From Andalucia godoyi (lineage: Eukaryota > Discoba > Jakobea > Jakobida > Andaluciidae), in contig VRVR01000012.1 in assembly GCA_009859145.1 (NCBI GenBank), positions 310,001 through 374,000 on the forward strand: a DNA stretch of 64,000 nt, in the 5' to 3' direction. The position numbers and the translations under genes are program-made. Within the stretch, counting starts at the first letter, position 1. Every line of letters begins with the position of its first letter. Below the pieces are notes generated by a model, which saw nothing but the letters and a program-made list of their open reading frames with translations, was not told where the DNA came from and did no database searches. Of the stretch, positions 20,695 to 29,563 are shown in pieces.

Positions 20695-22977
20695 CTAGAC
20701 TGGATCCATGGACAGCAACGGCGTCGTTCCCGTTGACTGTCGTGCGGACCCTGTCAATCCATTCTCTCCGTCGTCGTTGCCGTTTCTACTGTTATCAACT
20801 GCAACATCAGCAGATGCTGATTCTGCCATCGATGTTGCTGTTGCTGTTGTTGTTGCAATCGCAGTTGCCGGAGCGCCCTCCGCAGTATTATCCGAACCAA
20901 CAGACGCAGAGGCAGGGGAAGGTTCGGAGAACTGCGAGTTTGGTTGCTGTTGAAAGACTGCCAAGTTGCGGGCGCCATACGACGAGGTTTGGATTTGTGA
21001 GAGGGACGAGGAACGTCCGATGGCAGGAGAAGGCACGTGTAGGACGGTTCCTTCGTCGGTCATGAGGATGTCGGTTGTAGGATGCGTGTCATCGATATTG
21101 GAAGTGATGATGCCCTCCATTCTGGAGTTGTCTGTTTCCGATTTTGCAATTTCTCTGAGGAGTCTGGACCGTTCGTCCGGAGACGACGGTCGGAGCGAGA
21201 GCTGTCTGAACTGGTAATTAGAAATGGGAACTGTTCCGGGCGGCAGAACCCGTTGAGAGTCTGGGATGTGCGCAGCGTGGATCTGGACTGCGGCCCGCAG
21301 AGCCTGGACCAAATCGGCTCTCATTTCCTGCAACGAGTGTATTTCGTCTGCTCTCCACGCCATTCGAAACACGAGTCGGAGACGCGTCCAGCACTTCTTG
21401 CGCTCCTCGGACACGCGCATCGTGATATAGGCAAGGACAGGGAATCCAAAAAAGACCACGAGGGCCCACCAGCCGCCGTTCAAGATCGAAGTGTATGTGT
21501 TGAGCAGAGCGGCGGCAATCACGGTGTAGACGATGTCCAACAGCGGAAGCAGGATGAACACAATGATGATCTTGTACGTTGCAATGACATCGCGGCCAGC
21601 CTTTTGGCCAATCTTCTGCGATTGGTACCTTGCATAGAGCGCAAGAGGGCCGCAAAGGATCGCACCAATGATTGAAAACGGAATGAAGATGGCCACGAAC
21701 ACCAGATTCCACAGCAACTCCAGCACAGCACTCGACGTTGACCGCACGCCCGACCGGATCTGCGCATCCGACACGTTCAACATGCCGAGAGTCTCGTGGT
21801 ATGCTGCAAGATGCGATCGCAGGTCCTGGATGTAGTCCAGATCGCGGATGTGCTTGTAGGTGTCTGTAAACTGGCGCATCAGTCGCGTTCTAGCTGCAAG
21901 CGTCCATTGGTAGTCTGACGGTGCGTACAGATCACAGGAGAGATGCGCGAGTGCAATGGTTTCCCAGTCATCTGCATTGACCGTGACACCCCGCATTCCA
22001 AGCTCAACCTCCTTGAGCAGTGCCTTGACGGCTGCCCGCGGATCCTGCGCGTGTAACTGCATCAGCTCCGGTGTAATCGCGATTGGCGGCCCAAAGTGCA
22101 GCAACGCCTTGGACCGGAACCGGTCTCCATGCACGTAGTTGTGACCCACAGGCACAATCACAAGCCCAGAGTCCGGATACTTGCTCACCACTCCCAGAGC
22201 TATCCGTCCAATCCCCGTCTTGAGCTCTTGCAGCTCGGGCTTGTCATGCGATATTCCCTCCGCATAGATGCCCAGACACTCGTGCTCCTTGCCCAGCACC
22301 TTGAACACTGCTTCAAACGCAGACGAGTTGTCCACATGCGCAGTCCCGCTCACACTGCTTCTCGCTGGTGTTTCCACTGCCAGGTTCGACCGGATCGTCA
22401 CCATCTCCATCTCCTTGTCCGTCGTCGCAGCATCCGTTGGAGGAGAAGAAGAAGGAGAAGAAGAAGGAGAAGAAGAAGGAGAAGAAGAAGCAACAGGGAC
22501 AGGTTGGAAATCACTATGAATGGACGAACCACTGACGACTTCTTCGCTTGTGGGTCTTGCTACCGAATGGCCCAAAAGACCTGTTTTTGCAGAGTTTGTG
22601 TCTCCGGGCTGCGTGGGCATTGCGGGGTGTGGATTGTGGTTTGCGCTGTTCGCGCCAGATTCAGCAGTTGAAGCTACCGCTTGAAGCTCGGCGACATGGT
22701 CCTGCCGGCGCTTGACAGGCACGGCACCGAGCCCGCGGGCTACCATGCCCATACATGGCACCCGGAACAGCGTGTCCTTGGCCATCATATGCACCGGCCG
22801 CGGCGACTTGGCAATCATCAGCAACCCATCAACTAGCCCATTCGGGTGATTTCCTGACAAAATCACCGACGTCAACCGCGGCACATTCTCCGAACCGACA
22901 ACCTCAACCTTTGAAAAGAAGATCGCAACCACTACACGGAACAAGAACCGCCAAAACGAATACCAAGCTGAAAACAT
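20695..22977 (-). CDS. Glycerol-3-phosphate acyltransferase-like membrane protein, 760 aa
   Basis: PlsC-fold acyltransferase resembling yeast Sct1/Gpt2, which acylate glycerol-3-phosphate or dihydroxyacetone phosphate in the ER. Seen: an N-terminal hydrophobic segment (9-22), the catalytic HX5D block SGNHPNGLVDGLLM (His44, Asp50), GLGAVPVKRR, and the glycerol-phosphate-binding block IYAEGISHDKPELQELKTGI. A long Ser/Pro linker interrupts the acyltransferase domain between about residues 100 and 215. Several transmembrane segments lie at about 430-530, followed by a Ser-rich tail. An insert between motifs and C-terminal membrane helices fits the Sct1/Gpt2 architecture better than lysophosphatidate acyltransferases. 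Confidence 0.85.
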   Translation of the reverse strand: MFSAWYSFWRFLFRVVVAIFFSKVEVVGSENVPRLTSVILSGNHPNGLVDGLLMIAKSPRPVHMMAKDTLFRVPCMGMVARGLGAVPVKRRQDHVAELQAVASTAESGANSANHNPHPAMPTQPGDTNSAKTGLLGHSVARPTSEEVVSGSSIHSDFQPVPVASSSPSSSPSSSPSSSPPTDAATTDKEMEMVTIRSNLAVETPARSSVSGTAHVDNSSAFEAVFKVLGKEHECLGIYAEGISHDKPELQELKTGIGRIALGVVSKYPDSGLVIVPVGHNYVHGDRFRSKALLHFGPPIAITPELMQLHAQDPRAAVKALLKEVELGMRGVTVNADDWETIALAHLSCDLYAPSDYQWTLAARTRLMRQFTDTYKHIRDLDYIQDLRSHLAAYHETLGMLNVSDAQIRSGVRSTSSAVLELLWNLVFVAIFIPFSIIGAILCGPLALYARYQSQKIGQKAGRDVIATYKIIIVFILLPLLDIVYTVIAAALLNTYTSILNGGWWALVVFFGFPVLAYITMRVSEERKKCWTRLRLVFRMAWRADEIHSLQEMRADLVQALRAAVQIHAAHIPDSQRVLPPGTVPISNYQFRQLSLRPSSPDERSRLLREIAKSETDNSRMEGIITSNIDDTHPTTDILMTDEGTVLHVPSPAIGRSSSLSQIQTSSYGARNLAVFQQQPNSQFSEPSPASASVGSDNTAEGAPATAIATTTATATSMAESASADVAVDNSRNGNDDGENGLTGSARQSTGTTPLLSMDPV

Positions 22978-23242
22978 TTATTCCATCCTCTTATCTCCGA
23001 ATCTCTCCGCGTATCACAACTGCCTTCTAACTACACCAATTGCAAGTGTGTTCAAAATTAACAAACAACAACAACAGCAACAACAGCAACAACAGCAACA
23101 ATAACAACAACCAAAAACTCGCAACAGTGAAAAGCACTCGATTTCAGTATGAGAAGCAAACTTGAAATGGAGGTCAGCTACAGTCGCTTGGAGGGAAAAA
23201 AAACACCAAAAGCCAACAACTGGGGATGGAATCTTGTATTGT

Positions 23243-23725
23243 TTACGATGAAGCCTGAGTGCACTTGTACGAGACGATAGCCTCTTCGTCGCAGGCCGAC
23301 TGGACCGAAACCATGACGTCCTTTCCAGCGTCAAAGTCTGCGCGGATGAGGTCTCCGAGCTCTCCTTCGGGCATGCGGAGGTCGTTCTTGGTGTCGCCGT
23401 CCTCGGTGAGGAGCGAGACGAAGCCGTCTGCACCAATGTCCAGGAGCGAAAACTCGATACGCTTGACGATGGGCACCTCAACGTTATGCGAGGTCGGGGC
23501 AACATCCTCGTACTTGCGGCCGGTGAAAATATCAATACCGACATAGTTCGCCTTTGCATGGCCATGCTTGCCGGTCTTGGACGTCGAAACCTCCATCACC
23601 TTGCACGGACGATCCTTGATCATCACAAAGCCACCCTTCTTCAAGTTTCCAGCCTGCGTGGGAATCGTGTTGGACGCTCCAGCTCCAGTCGCCTCAAAAG
23701 TATCAACCTCGTCTCCCGATGACAT
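23243..23725 (-). CDS. EIF5A: Translation factor eIF5A, 160 aa
   Basis: Ribosome-binding factor that relieves stalling and needs hypusine. The hypusine loop STSKTGKHGHAK is intact, with the modified lysine at Lys53, followed by the diagnostic GIDIFTGRKYED. The C-terminal OB-fold carries FVSLLTEDGDTKNDLRMPEG. Length and layout are standard. The start is the ATG at 23725. The (CAA)n tract at about 23063-23110 lies 3' of the gene. It shares an 845-bp upstream region with the divergent Rab gene, where a telo-box lies. Confidence 0.96.
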   Translation of the reverse strand: MSSGDEVDTFEATGAGASNTIPTQAGNLKKGGFVMIKDRPCKVMEVSTSKTGKHGHAKANYVGIDIFTGRKYEDVAPTSHNVEVPIVKRIEFSLLDIGADGFVSLLTEDGDTKNDLRMPEGELGDLIRADFDAGKDVMVSVQSACDEEAIVSYKCTQASS

Positions 23726-24197
23726 TCTCCTGCTCTCCTAATTCAATAATTTATAATGGAAAAAAACCCCAAAACAACAATCGCAGAAAACACACACACT
23801 CTAAATTTTATGCAAAAAAATTATTATAGAGAATGTGAGCAAGACAAGAAAGGAAAAAGAAGGAGAAAGGAAAAAGAAAAAGGAAAAGAAAAAGAAAAGA
23901 AAAGAGACAAATACGAAAAACAATGCGAGAAATGCGCTTTGCGACACGCCCGAACTTCGAAAAGAGAGAGAGAGAGAGAGAGAAAGGGTACAAAGTAGGG
24001 GGGGAAAGCAAGGAAAAAAACGAGTATGATGAGGTAGGGTTTCTCGAGGGTCGACTTTCCACACAGCATTGGGGAGGGGAAGAGATACCCTTTTCCCTTT
24101 CCCCTTCCTTCACCTGCATGCAACACAATACAGAAAAAGTCGCCTTTTGCGCGAAACCCTCGAACCCCAGACCCGGTAACTACCCTCTCCGCCTGTG

Positions 24198-24209
24198 TAA
24201 ACCCTAAAA
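24198..24209 (+). promoter_or_regulatory. Telo-box-like element TAAACCCTAAAA
   Basis: It matches the AAACCCTA telo-box known from plant promoters of translation-machinery genes. It lies about 470 bp upstream of eIF5A and 360 bp upstream of the Rab gene. Single copy, so not a telomere array. Confidence 0.4.
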
Positions 24210-24406
24210 GCGACCGAGTGCCCTCCCATCCTCCAGCAACCCTTTTTCTTTTGATAGCATGGGTTGATGCTATCGCACGATTTTTTCCCCTTGACTTTGT
24301 CTACAGCCGCTGGATCTGCACTCTCCGCCGCAGCCCTTCTCCCTCGTGAACGAATGAGGATCCAGGCTTTGCACTGTTGTTTCTGCTATGTACTATCATC
24401 ATGATT

Positions 24407-24462
24407 GGTGCTGGTGTTAGTGCTAGTGCTAGTGTCGGTATTAGTGTCGGTGTTAGTGCAAA
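24407..24462 (+). repeat. Degenerate GTGYTA hexamer repeat in Rab 5' region
   Basis: About nine tandem units of GTGTTA, GTGCTA or GTGTCG lie about 110 bp before the Rab ATG, probably in the 5' UTR or core promoter. Confidence 0.6.
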
Positions 24463-24570
24463 TATTACGGATATTGACAATATCGTTTTTTACTTGACTG
24501 ATTGACTAATTCACTAAGTGGTTTTTTTTGTTTTGTTTAAAAGAAAGGCTCTTTCCTTGGTTGATGAACG

Positions 24571-25239
24571 ATGTCGGGTCGTCCACCTTCCGAGATCAAT
24601 TTCAAGATCATTGTAGTAGGTGAGTCAGGAATTGGCAAGACTGCGTTTATCAAGATGTGTACGTATGGGGTGTTTACGAACTCGTACAAGGCGACGATTG
24701 GAGTGGATTTCTCTCTCAAGACGCTGTCGTGGGACGATGGGACTGTGATCCGGCTGCAGCTGTGGGACATTTCTGGCCAAGAACGATTTGGAAATATGAC
24801 GCGAGTGTTTTATCGCGATGCGGTTGGTGCATTTGTAATGCATGATTTGTCAAAGCGAGACACGCTGGATGCGTCTGCAAGGTGGAAGAACGATGTGGAT
24901 GCAAAAGTAATGTTTGCTGCAGATGGAAGACCAATTCCATGCGTCCTTGTGGGAACGAAGTCGGACTTGCCTTCGCTTGTTGGGTATTCGCAGGCGGATC
25001 TCGATGCGTGGTGTGCGGACCGCGGGTTCTATGGCCACATTGCTACTTCCGCAAAGAACAATTATCATCTGGACGAGGCCCTCGCTATGCTCACCAGAGC
25101 TATCATGGAGCGACTGGCGGCGGCTGGACTCCGCAAGCCAATTTTGGAAGCGCCGACCGTGAATGCTGTCCAGGTTGCCTCGAGCCGAAACTCGCAGCAT
25201 CAGCAACATCTCCGAGAAGAGAAGAAAGGCTGTTGCTGA
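24571..25239 (+). CDS. Rab32/38-like small GTPase, 222 aa
   Basis: Membrane-trafficking GTPase. P-loop GESGIGKT (17-24), effector region YKATIGVDFSLK, switch II WDISGQERFGNMTRVFYRDA, base-binding GTKSD (in place of the usual NKxD) and TSAKNN. The GNMTRVFYRDAVGAF stretch is typical of the Rab32/Rab38 branch, which works on lysosome-related organelles and mitochondria. Other Rabs have DIAGQE where this has DISGQE; the substitution is close to the family variation known for Rab32. The C-terminal KKGCC is a double-cysteine prenylation site. The protein is complete, with a single exon. Confidence 0.9.
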   Translation: MSGRPPSEINFKIIVVGESGIGKTAFIKMCTYGVFTNSYKATIGVDFSLKTLSWDDGTVIRLQLWDISGQERFGNMTRVFYRDAVGAFVMHDLSKRDTLDASARWKNDVDAKVMFAADGRPIPCVLVGTKSDLPSLVGYSQADLDAWCADRGFYGHIATSAKNNYHLDEALAMLTRAIMERLAAAGLRKPILEAPTVNAVQVASSRNSQHQQHLREEKKGCC

Positions 25240-25411
25240 CGGTGCGGAAGGAGGAGGAGGGCGAATCAAAAAACAAAGCAGAGAAGGACGTATTTATTTA
25301 TTTTGTTTCATGCTGCGTTACCGGTGATGCGGGTGCGTCCGTGCGTGGGTGTCCACAAAAAAAAAAGAGAATACAAAGAGCAGAAGGGGGAGGGGGGAAT
25401 TCGCAAAATGT

Positions 25412-26133
25412 TTAGGAGTGGTGGCGGGGATGCTGTTGGTAGGATGCGAGGTACCATTGGGTGTAAGAGAGAGCGAGTGGGATAGCACGGGAGATGAGTG
25501 CTGCGTGCTCTTCGGACATCGGGATGATGTCAACAATGTTTGTGACTTGCGCGCTGGCGTCTCGAAAGACGAGCGAGAGTGCAAAGGGTGTGCAGTCTTC
25601 TTTGCGAGCGTTTGTGATCTTCTTGAGACCGCCGGTCTTCTTGTCGACAAGCTTTGCATACTCGGGCGAGTGGTGGATACCGCGCAACACATCGATTGTG
25701 CATGCGTTTTCCACACAGCCCACAAAGGAGAACTGCAGAACCTTCTTCACCTTGCTTGGCTTCTTTGCTGTCTTGATGTTTTCCTTGTACAGCGTGAACG
25801 AAAACTCGCCAAACAGATCCATTGCCGCATACGACTCGCTTGCTTTGCCTTTCAGAACAACAAACACTGGAATTGACTCTTGTAAGACGGACAAGTCGGA
25901 GCGATCCAGTTCCGTAAATGCATACTCTGCCGGAATCACTGCGGAGGACGGCCCTTCCTCAATTCCCTCCGTTGTTCTTTGCGGCTCTTGGCTTGCTTCC
26001 GCATCTGCCATTGTCCATTTTGCAGATGTAGACGGTTCGGATGCAGTTTCCACAACGGGCGACACACCCTCCGGCTGCACCACGACCACCACTTCTTCGT
26101 CTTCTTTCCGTAGTTGGGCAGGCGCCTGTTGGG

Positions 26134-26165
<32 letters not shown>

Positions 26166-27589
26166 GGTTGCGGTTGTTGAGCAGCAACGGATGCCGGTCT
26201 CGGCGACGTCACCGCTGTTGCGGAACCTGAAGACTCTGCAGATGAAGAGACGATCAGGGCAGATTGGGCTTCTTTGCGCATGCGCTGCTCTTCTCGGAGC
26301 ATTTTCCGCAGTTCCTCGACCTCTCGTTTCAATTTGCGCATCTCTTCATCTCGTTTTCGAGCTTCTTCCTCGCTCTTTCTGTTGCTTTGTGACGGACCAT
26401 CTCCCCCAACGGATGACGACGAAGAGGCAGGAGCAGGAGCAGGAGCAAGGGGAGACCTGGTTTGATCGGCAGACTTTGAAGGCGAGTACTTTTCGAGAAG
26501 CTCTCTGCCTTCTCGTTCGTCATCAGCCATCCAGAGTCCCTGGATCACGCGGTCGAAAAGGTGTTGCCTGACTCGCATTACCTTGGCATGCTTGTCGTCC
26601 ATAAGCCTGTCTCTTTCCGCCACCAGATTTCGTCTCATGCGATCCCGATTTTCCTCGACTTCCAACAACAGTACCTTCTCTCGATCCCGGTCGCGATCTT
26701 GATCACGTCCGCTCTCTTTTTCATCTTGTCGTCGCTCCTTTTCCTTGTCATTTTCAAACGCTCGCCAAACGCTTTGCTCGACACCGGCCCAGGAGCGCAG
26801 AGAGGTGCGCAGACCGTCCACATGGGACTGTGCGGAGCCGAGCGACACCGACTCTTCCGGATCAAACCTCCCCATGAGCTCCGTGCTTGCAGCCCGCGAA
26901 CTGCAAAGAACGCTCTGACGCTGTCGAACAAGGTCTTCCTTCTGCGCAAGCCCGTCAATTTCCACCATCAACAGTGACTTTTCATGCCGCAGCTTGTCAA
27001 TTGCGCTTGGCGAAACCACACGCGCGGCTGTCCATACCGATGAAGATGCGGTTGAAGGAGAAGCAGACGACGCAAACAACGAGGAGAGCGGCGGCGTGCT
27101 TGGATGCCGGCTCGTCGTTCGCGCAGGAATAATCGGACTTGAATAGTACAGTGGATCCGTGCTTTCAAACGACTTTTCATCTTTCGCAACCGAATAATAA
27201 TAATCGCTATGATTACTACTATTATTATTATAATTATTATTATAATTGTTGTTGTTGTTGTTGCTGGTTTTGTTATTGTAGGCATTGTTCAATGTAAATG
27301 TCACAGACTGAGACGGCGGGTGAGAATCAGGCGAATACAGAAACCGCGAATAATCGACTTCTGGATGCGACCTTGACAGTTTCTGCAGTCGGACAGCCTC
27401 ATCCCACTCTGATGTCGTGGTGGAGGTGGAAGTGGCGGTGGCGGTGGCAAAAGACTGCAGAGTATGAGGACTGGAGCGAGAAGGTCGGAACGGTGAGAGT
27501 CCAGCAGCTCGCTCAAGATCATCGAGTCGTTTAAGATCTGCCCGAATGCGATCTCGCGTTTCTTCAAGTATCGCAATCCCAGATTCCAT
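25412..27589 (-). CDS. Coiled-coil protein with polyQ and an unrecognised C-terminal domain, 725 aa
   Basis: A single frame from the ATG at 27589. The N-terminus is helical, followed by an Asn/Tyr-rich tract (from AAT repeats), Ser/Pro linkers, and a long charged coiled coil at about 190-430 with RKRDEEMRKLKREVEELRK. A polyQ run lies near residue 470. The last 170 residues look folded (AFTELDRSDLSVLQESIPVF, then KVLQFSFVGCVENACTIDVL) with alternating strands and a final helix, in the manner of a PH-like domain. That comparison is weak. It is divergent from DNAAF3, so co-regulation with a ciliary gene is possible. Confidence 0.65.
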
Positions 27590-27940
27590 CTCAATCGCAA
27601 CTAAACTACAAATTTACAAACCTTTGAAAATCCCAAAAATCCCAAAAATCAAACCAAAGCAAATAAACGAAAACACTCTCAAATCCGAAAGTGGCCGTTT
27701 CGCAACGAGCCTAGTGGATGAACTACGGCAGGTGAAGAAACTCGGTTTCCTCTTTTTTTCGGCATTGCATTACGACTGGTGTTTGGTTTTATATGTGCTT
27801 GTTAAGTGTTGTTATTATTTTCCTCTTCTCGTTTTTCGGATTTTAGGATTTTAGGATTGATTGTGTTTTTGAGCAGATTGAGAGAGAGGGCGCAGAAGAA
27901 GAAGAAGAAGAAGAAGAAGAAGAAGAAGAAGAGGTGAAGA
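27590..27940. promoter_or_regulatory. Bidirectional promoter region, coiled-coil gene / DNAAF3
   Basis: 351 bp between divergent starts, with GTGGCCGTTTCGCAAC near 27691. It ends in a (GAA)n run at 27894-27933 directly upstream of the DNAAF3 ATG. Confidence 0.45.
27894..27933 (+). repeat. (GAA)n repeat in DNAAF3 5' UTR
   Basis: About 13 GAA units ending 7 bp before the ATG at 27941. Confidence 0.9.
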
Positions 27941-29326
27941 ATGCAAGGGACGGGCAGTTTGTCGCTTTGGGGCAGTTCTCCGGCATTTGCGCTCCCATCG
28001 CTGCTTTCGCGATCGTCGTCGCAGACTTTTATGCTCTCTGGTTCGAACGACCCTCGGCATTTGTTCAGCATTTTCGAGCGGATTGCACAAGATACTCACA
28101 GCAACAGCAGTAGTATATATGTGCATGAGAACCAGTTGGCGACGTTGGGTCGGATGTTATCGCTGTTAGCGATACTGCTGGATGCAGAGACGGGTCGCCG
28201 TGAGAAGACCGAGTGTTTTTGCGAAGTGTACGGGAACATCCGGATTCGGGAGGAGAGCCAAGCAGTGCTTAGTCGAGGGGCACGGAGCGTGTTGGATGCG
28301 TTGGTGCATGAGCGCGGGGCTTTGAGCGGGTTGCTTGATTTTGGCCTGCTGAGGCATTCCGAGCGTGATGAACTGGAAGCTGTGCTCGTGCGGTTCGTGA
28401 AGGGACCCTCAGGATCAGGATCAGGATCAGGATCAGGGTCGGGGTCGGGATTGGGGGTGGTGGATGGGCACTGGGACAAGCGACTGAGACTGTATTTCAA
28501 GGAACGGTACGAGGTCCGTGAGAACCTCATTGACTGGGACTACTCGATGGTTCTTGCACCAAAGTGCTCTGTGATTCACCCAGTGTTGTACACCCGGTGG
28601 AGAATGGTGGGCATGGCGTACGAATTCAGAAACCTGAACGAGGCTTCGTATGGCGTGGCCAACGAAACACTCGTCACGTCGTTTCCGGTCGTGGTTCAGG
28701 GAAAGGGAAGGGTCGACACTCCGTCGTACTGGTCCGACATCGTCAATTCGCCCTACATTGGAATCGGTGCGTACTGCAACGACCCTGCAATGTACATAAA
28801 ATCGCAGGACCAACACACAAAGTCGCCGCTCGATATCGTGGACGTGAACATTACGGCGTGGATCGAGGTGCTGGAAAGGTTTCGGGACTGTCTGCAAAAG
28901 AAACAAGTGAAGATTTGCCTGCTTGTTGGCGAACTCGTACCGCAGCCGTCTCTCATGGAAATCACAGACGACGCAAAAGTAAGCATGAGAGAGCCGTCGT
29001 CCACCCAGCGTAACCTGCTTCGAAAGTTACCTCCAATCCAGTTCTTGTACCTGGGCGTGTTCCGTGCACATCTCATGAAGCTGTTTGCGCCCTTGTTGAT
29101 TTCGGGATCAACATTCGCAGAAAAGGGGATCATGGTCGTCGAAACCACAAAATGGCTGCTGGAATTGAGAAAAGAGCACCACGATAAGTTCCGGGAGCGG
29201 GTCATGCAGATGGCAACCGACGACCACTCGTTTACCTTTATCCAAAACGGCCTGGAATGGAGGGTGCCGTTCGTCCAGGCAAGCGAAGAGAAGGAGCCCA
29301 GTTTCATGGTGTTCCAAGCCCCGTGA
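27941..29326 (+). CDS. DNAAF3: Dynein axonemal assembly factor 3, 461 aa
   Basis: Cytoplasmic factor needed to preassemble axonemal dynein arms. The protein opens with WGSSPAFAL, followed by MLSGSNDPRHLFSIFERIA and a helical segment containing TECFCEVYGNIRIREESQAV. The signature second domain follows: LRLYFKERYEVRENLIDWDY, then RWRMVGMAYEFRN, YWSDIVNSPYIGIGAYCND and DIVDVNITAWIEVL. These match the DNAAF3 family in order and spacing. A GSGSGS tract (TCAGGA repeat at about 28409-28437) sits between the domains and is likely a flexible linker. The start ATG follows the GAA repeat. Confidence 0.88.
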   Translation: MQGTGSLSLWGSSPAFALPSLLSRSSSQTFMLSGSNDPRHLFSIFERIAQDTHSNSSSIYVHENQLATLGRMLSLLAILLDAETGRREKTECFCEVYGNIRIREESQAVLSRGARSVLDALVHERGALSGLLDFGLLRHSERDELEAVLVRFVKGPSGSGSGSGSGSGSGLGVVDGHWDKRLRLYFKERYEVRENLIDWDYSMVLAPKCSVIHPVLYTRWRMVGMAYEFRNLNEASYGVANETLVTSFPVVVQGKGRVDTPSYWSDIVNSPYIGIGAYCNDPAMYIKSQDQHTKSPLDIVDVNITAWIEVLERFRDCLQKKQVKICLLVGELVPQPSLMEITDDAKVSMREPSSTQRNLLRKLPPIQFLYLGVFRAHLMKLFAPLLISGSTFAEKGIMVVETTKWLLELRKEHHDKFRERVMQMATDDHSFTFIQNGLEWRVPFVQASEEKEPSFMVFQAP

Positions 29327-29563
29327 TGCATTCCAGTAAAAAGATCAAGGAGATGGAGGGACGGAAAGAGGAAAGCAAAAGGGTTACAACAACAACAGCA
29401 ATAATAATAATAGTAATAATAAAATGAAAGAGAAACAATTACGCTGTACCAGGTAGAAACAGAAAAAAACACTGGGGAAACCACGACATAAATAAAAAGA
29501 CAAACAGGCAAAGACGGAACGGATAAAAACAAACAAAAAACGGAAGCATGCGTGAATAATATA

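Larger units (their letters stand above)
23726..24570. promoter_or_regulatory. Bidirectional promoter region, eIF5A / Rab32-like
   Basis: 845 bp between two divergent starts. Features: AG-rich tract at 23840-23990, AGGGTTTCTCGAGGG near 24036, GAAACCCTCGAACCCC near 24153, TAAACCCTAAAA at 24198-24209, and a degenerate GTGYTA repeat at 24407-24462 just before the Rab gene. No coding region is supported. Confidence 0.5.

Noticed and set aside
24153-24180. Complement GGGGTTCGAGGG resembling a tRNA T-loop
   Set aside because: The flanks do not form a T-stem, and no acceptor or anticodon stem was found.
24030-24210. Interstitial telomere array
   Set aside because: Only isolated AAACCCTA-type units; no tandem array.
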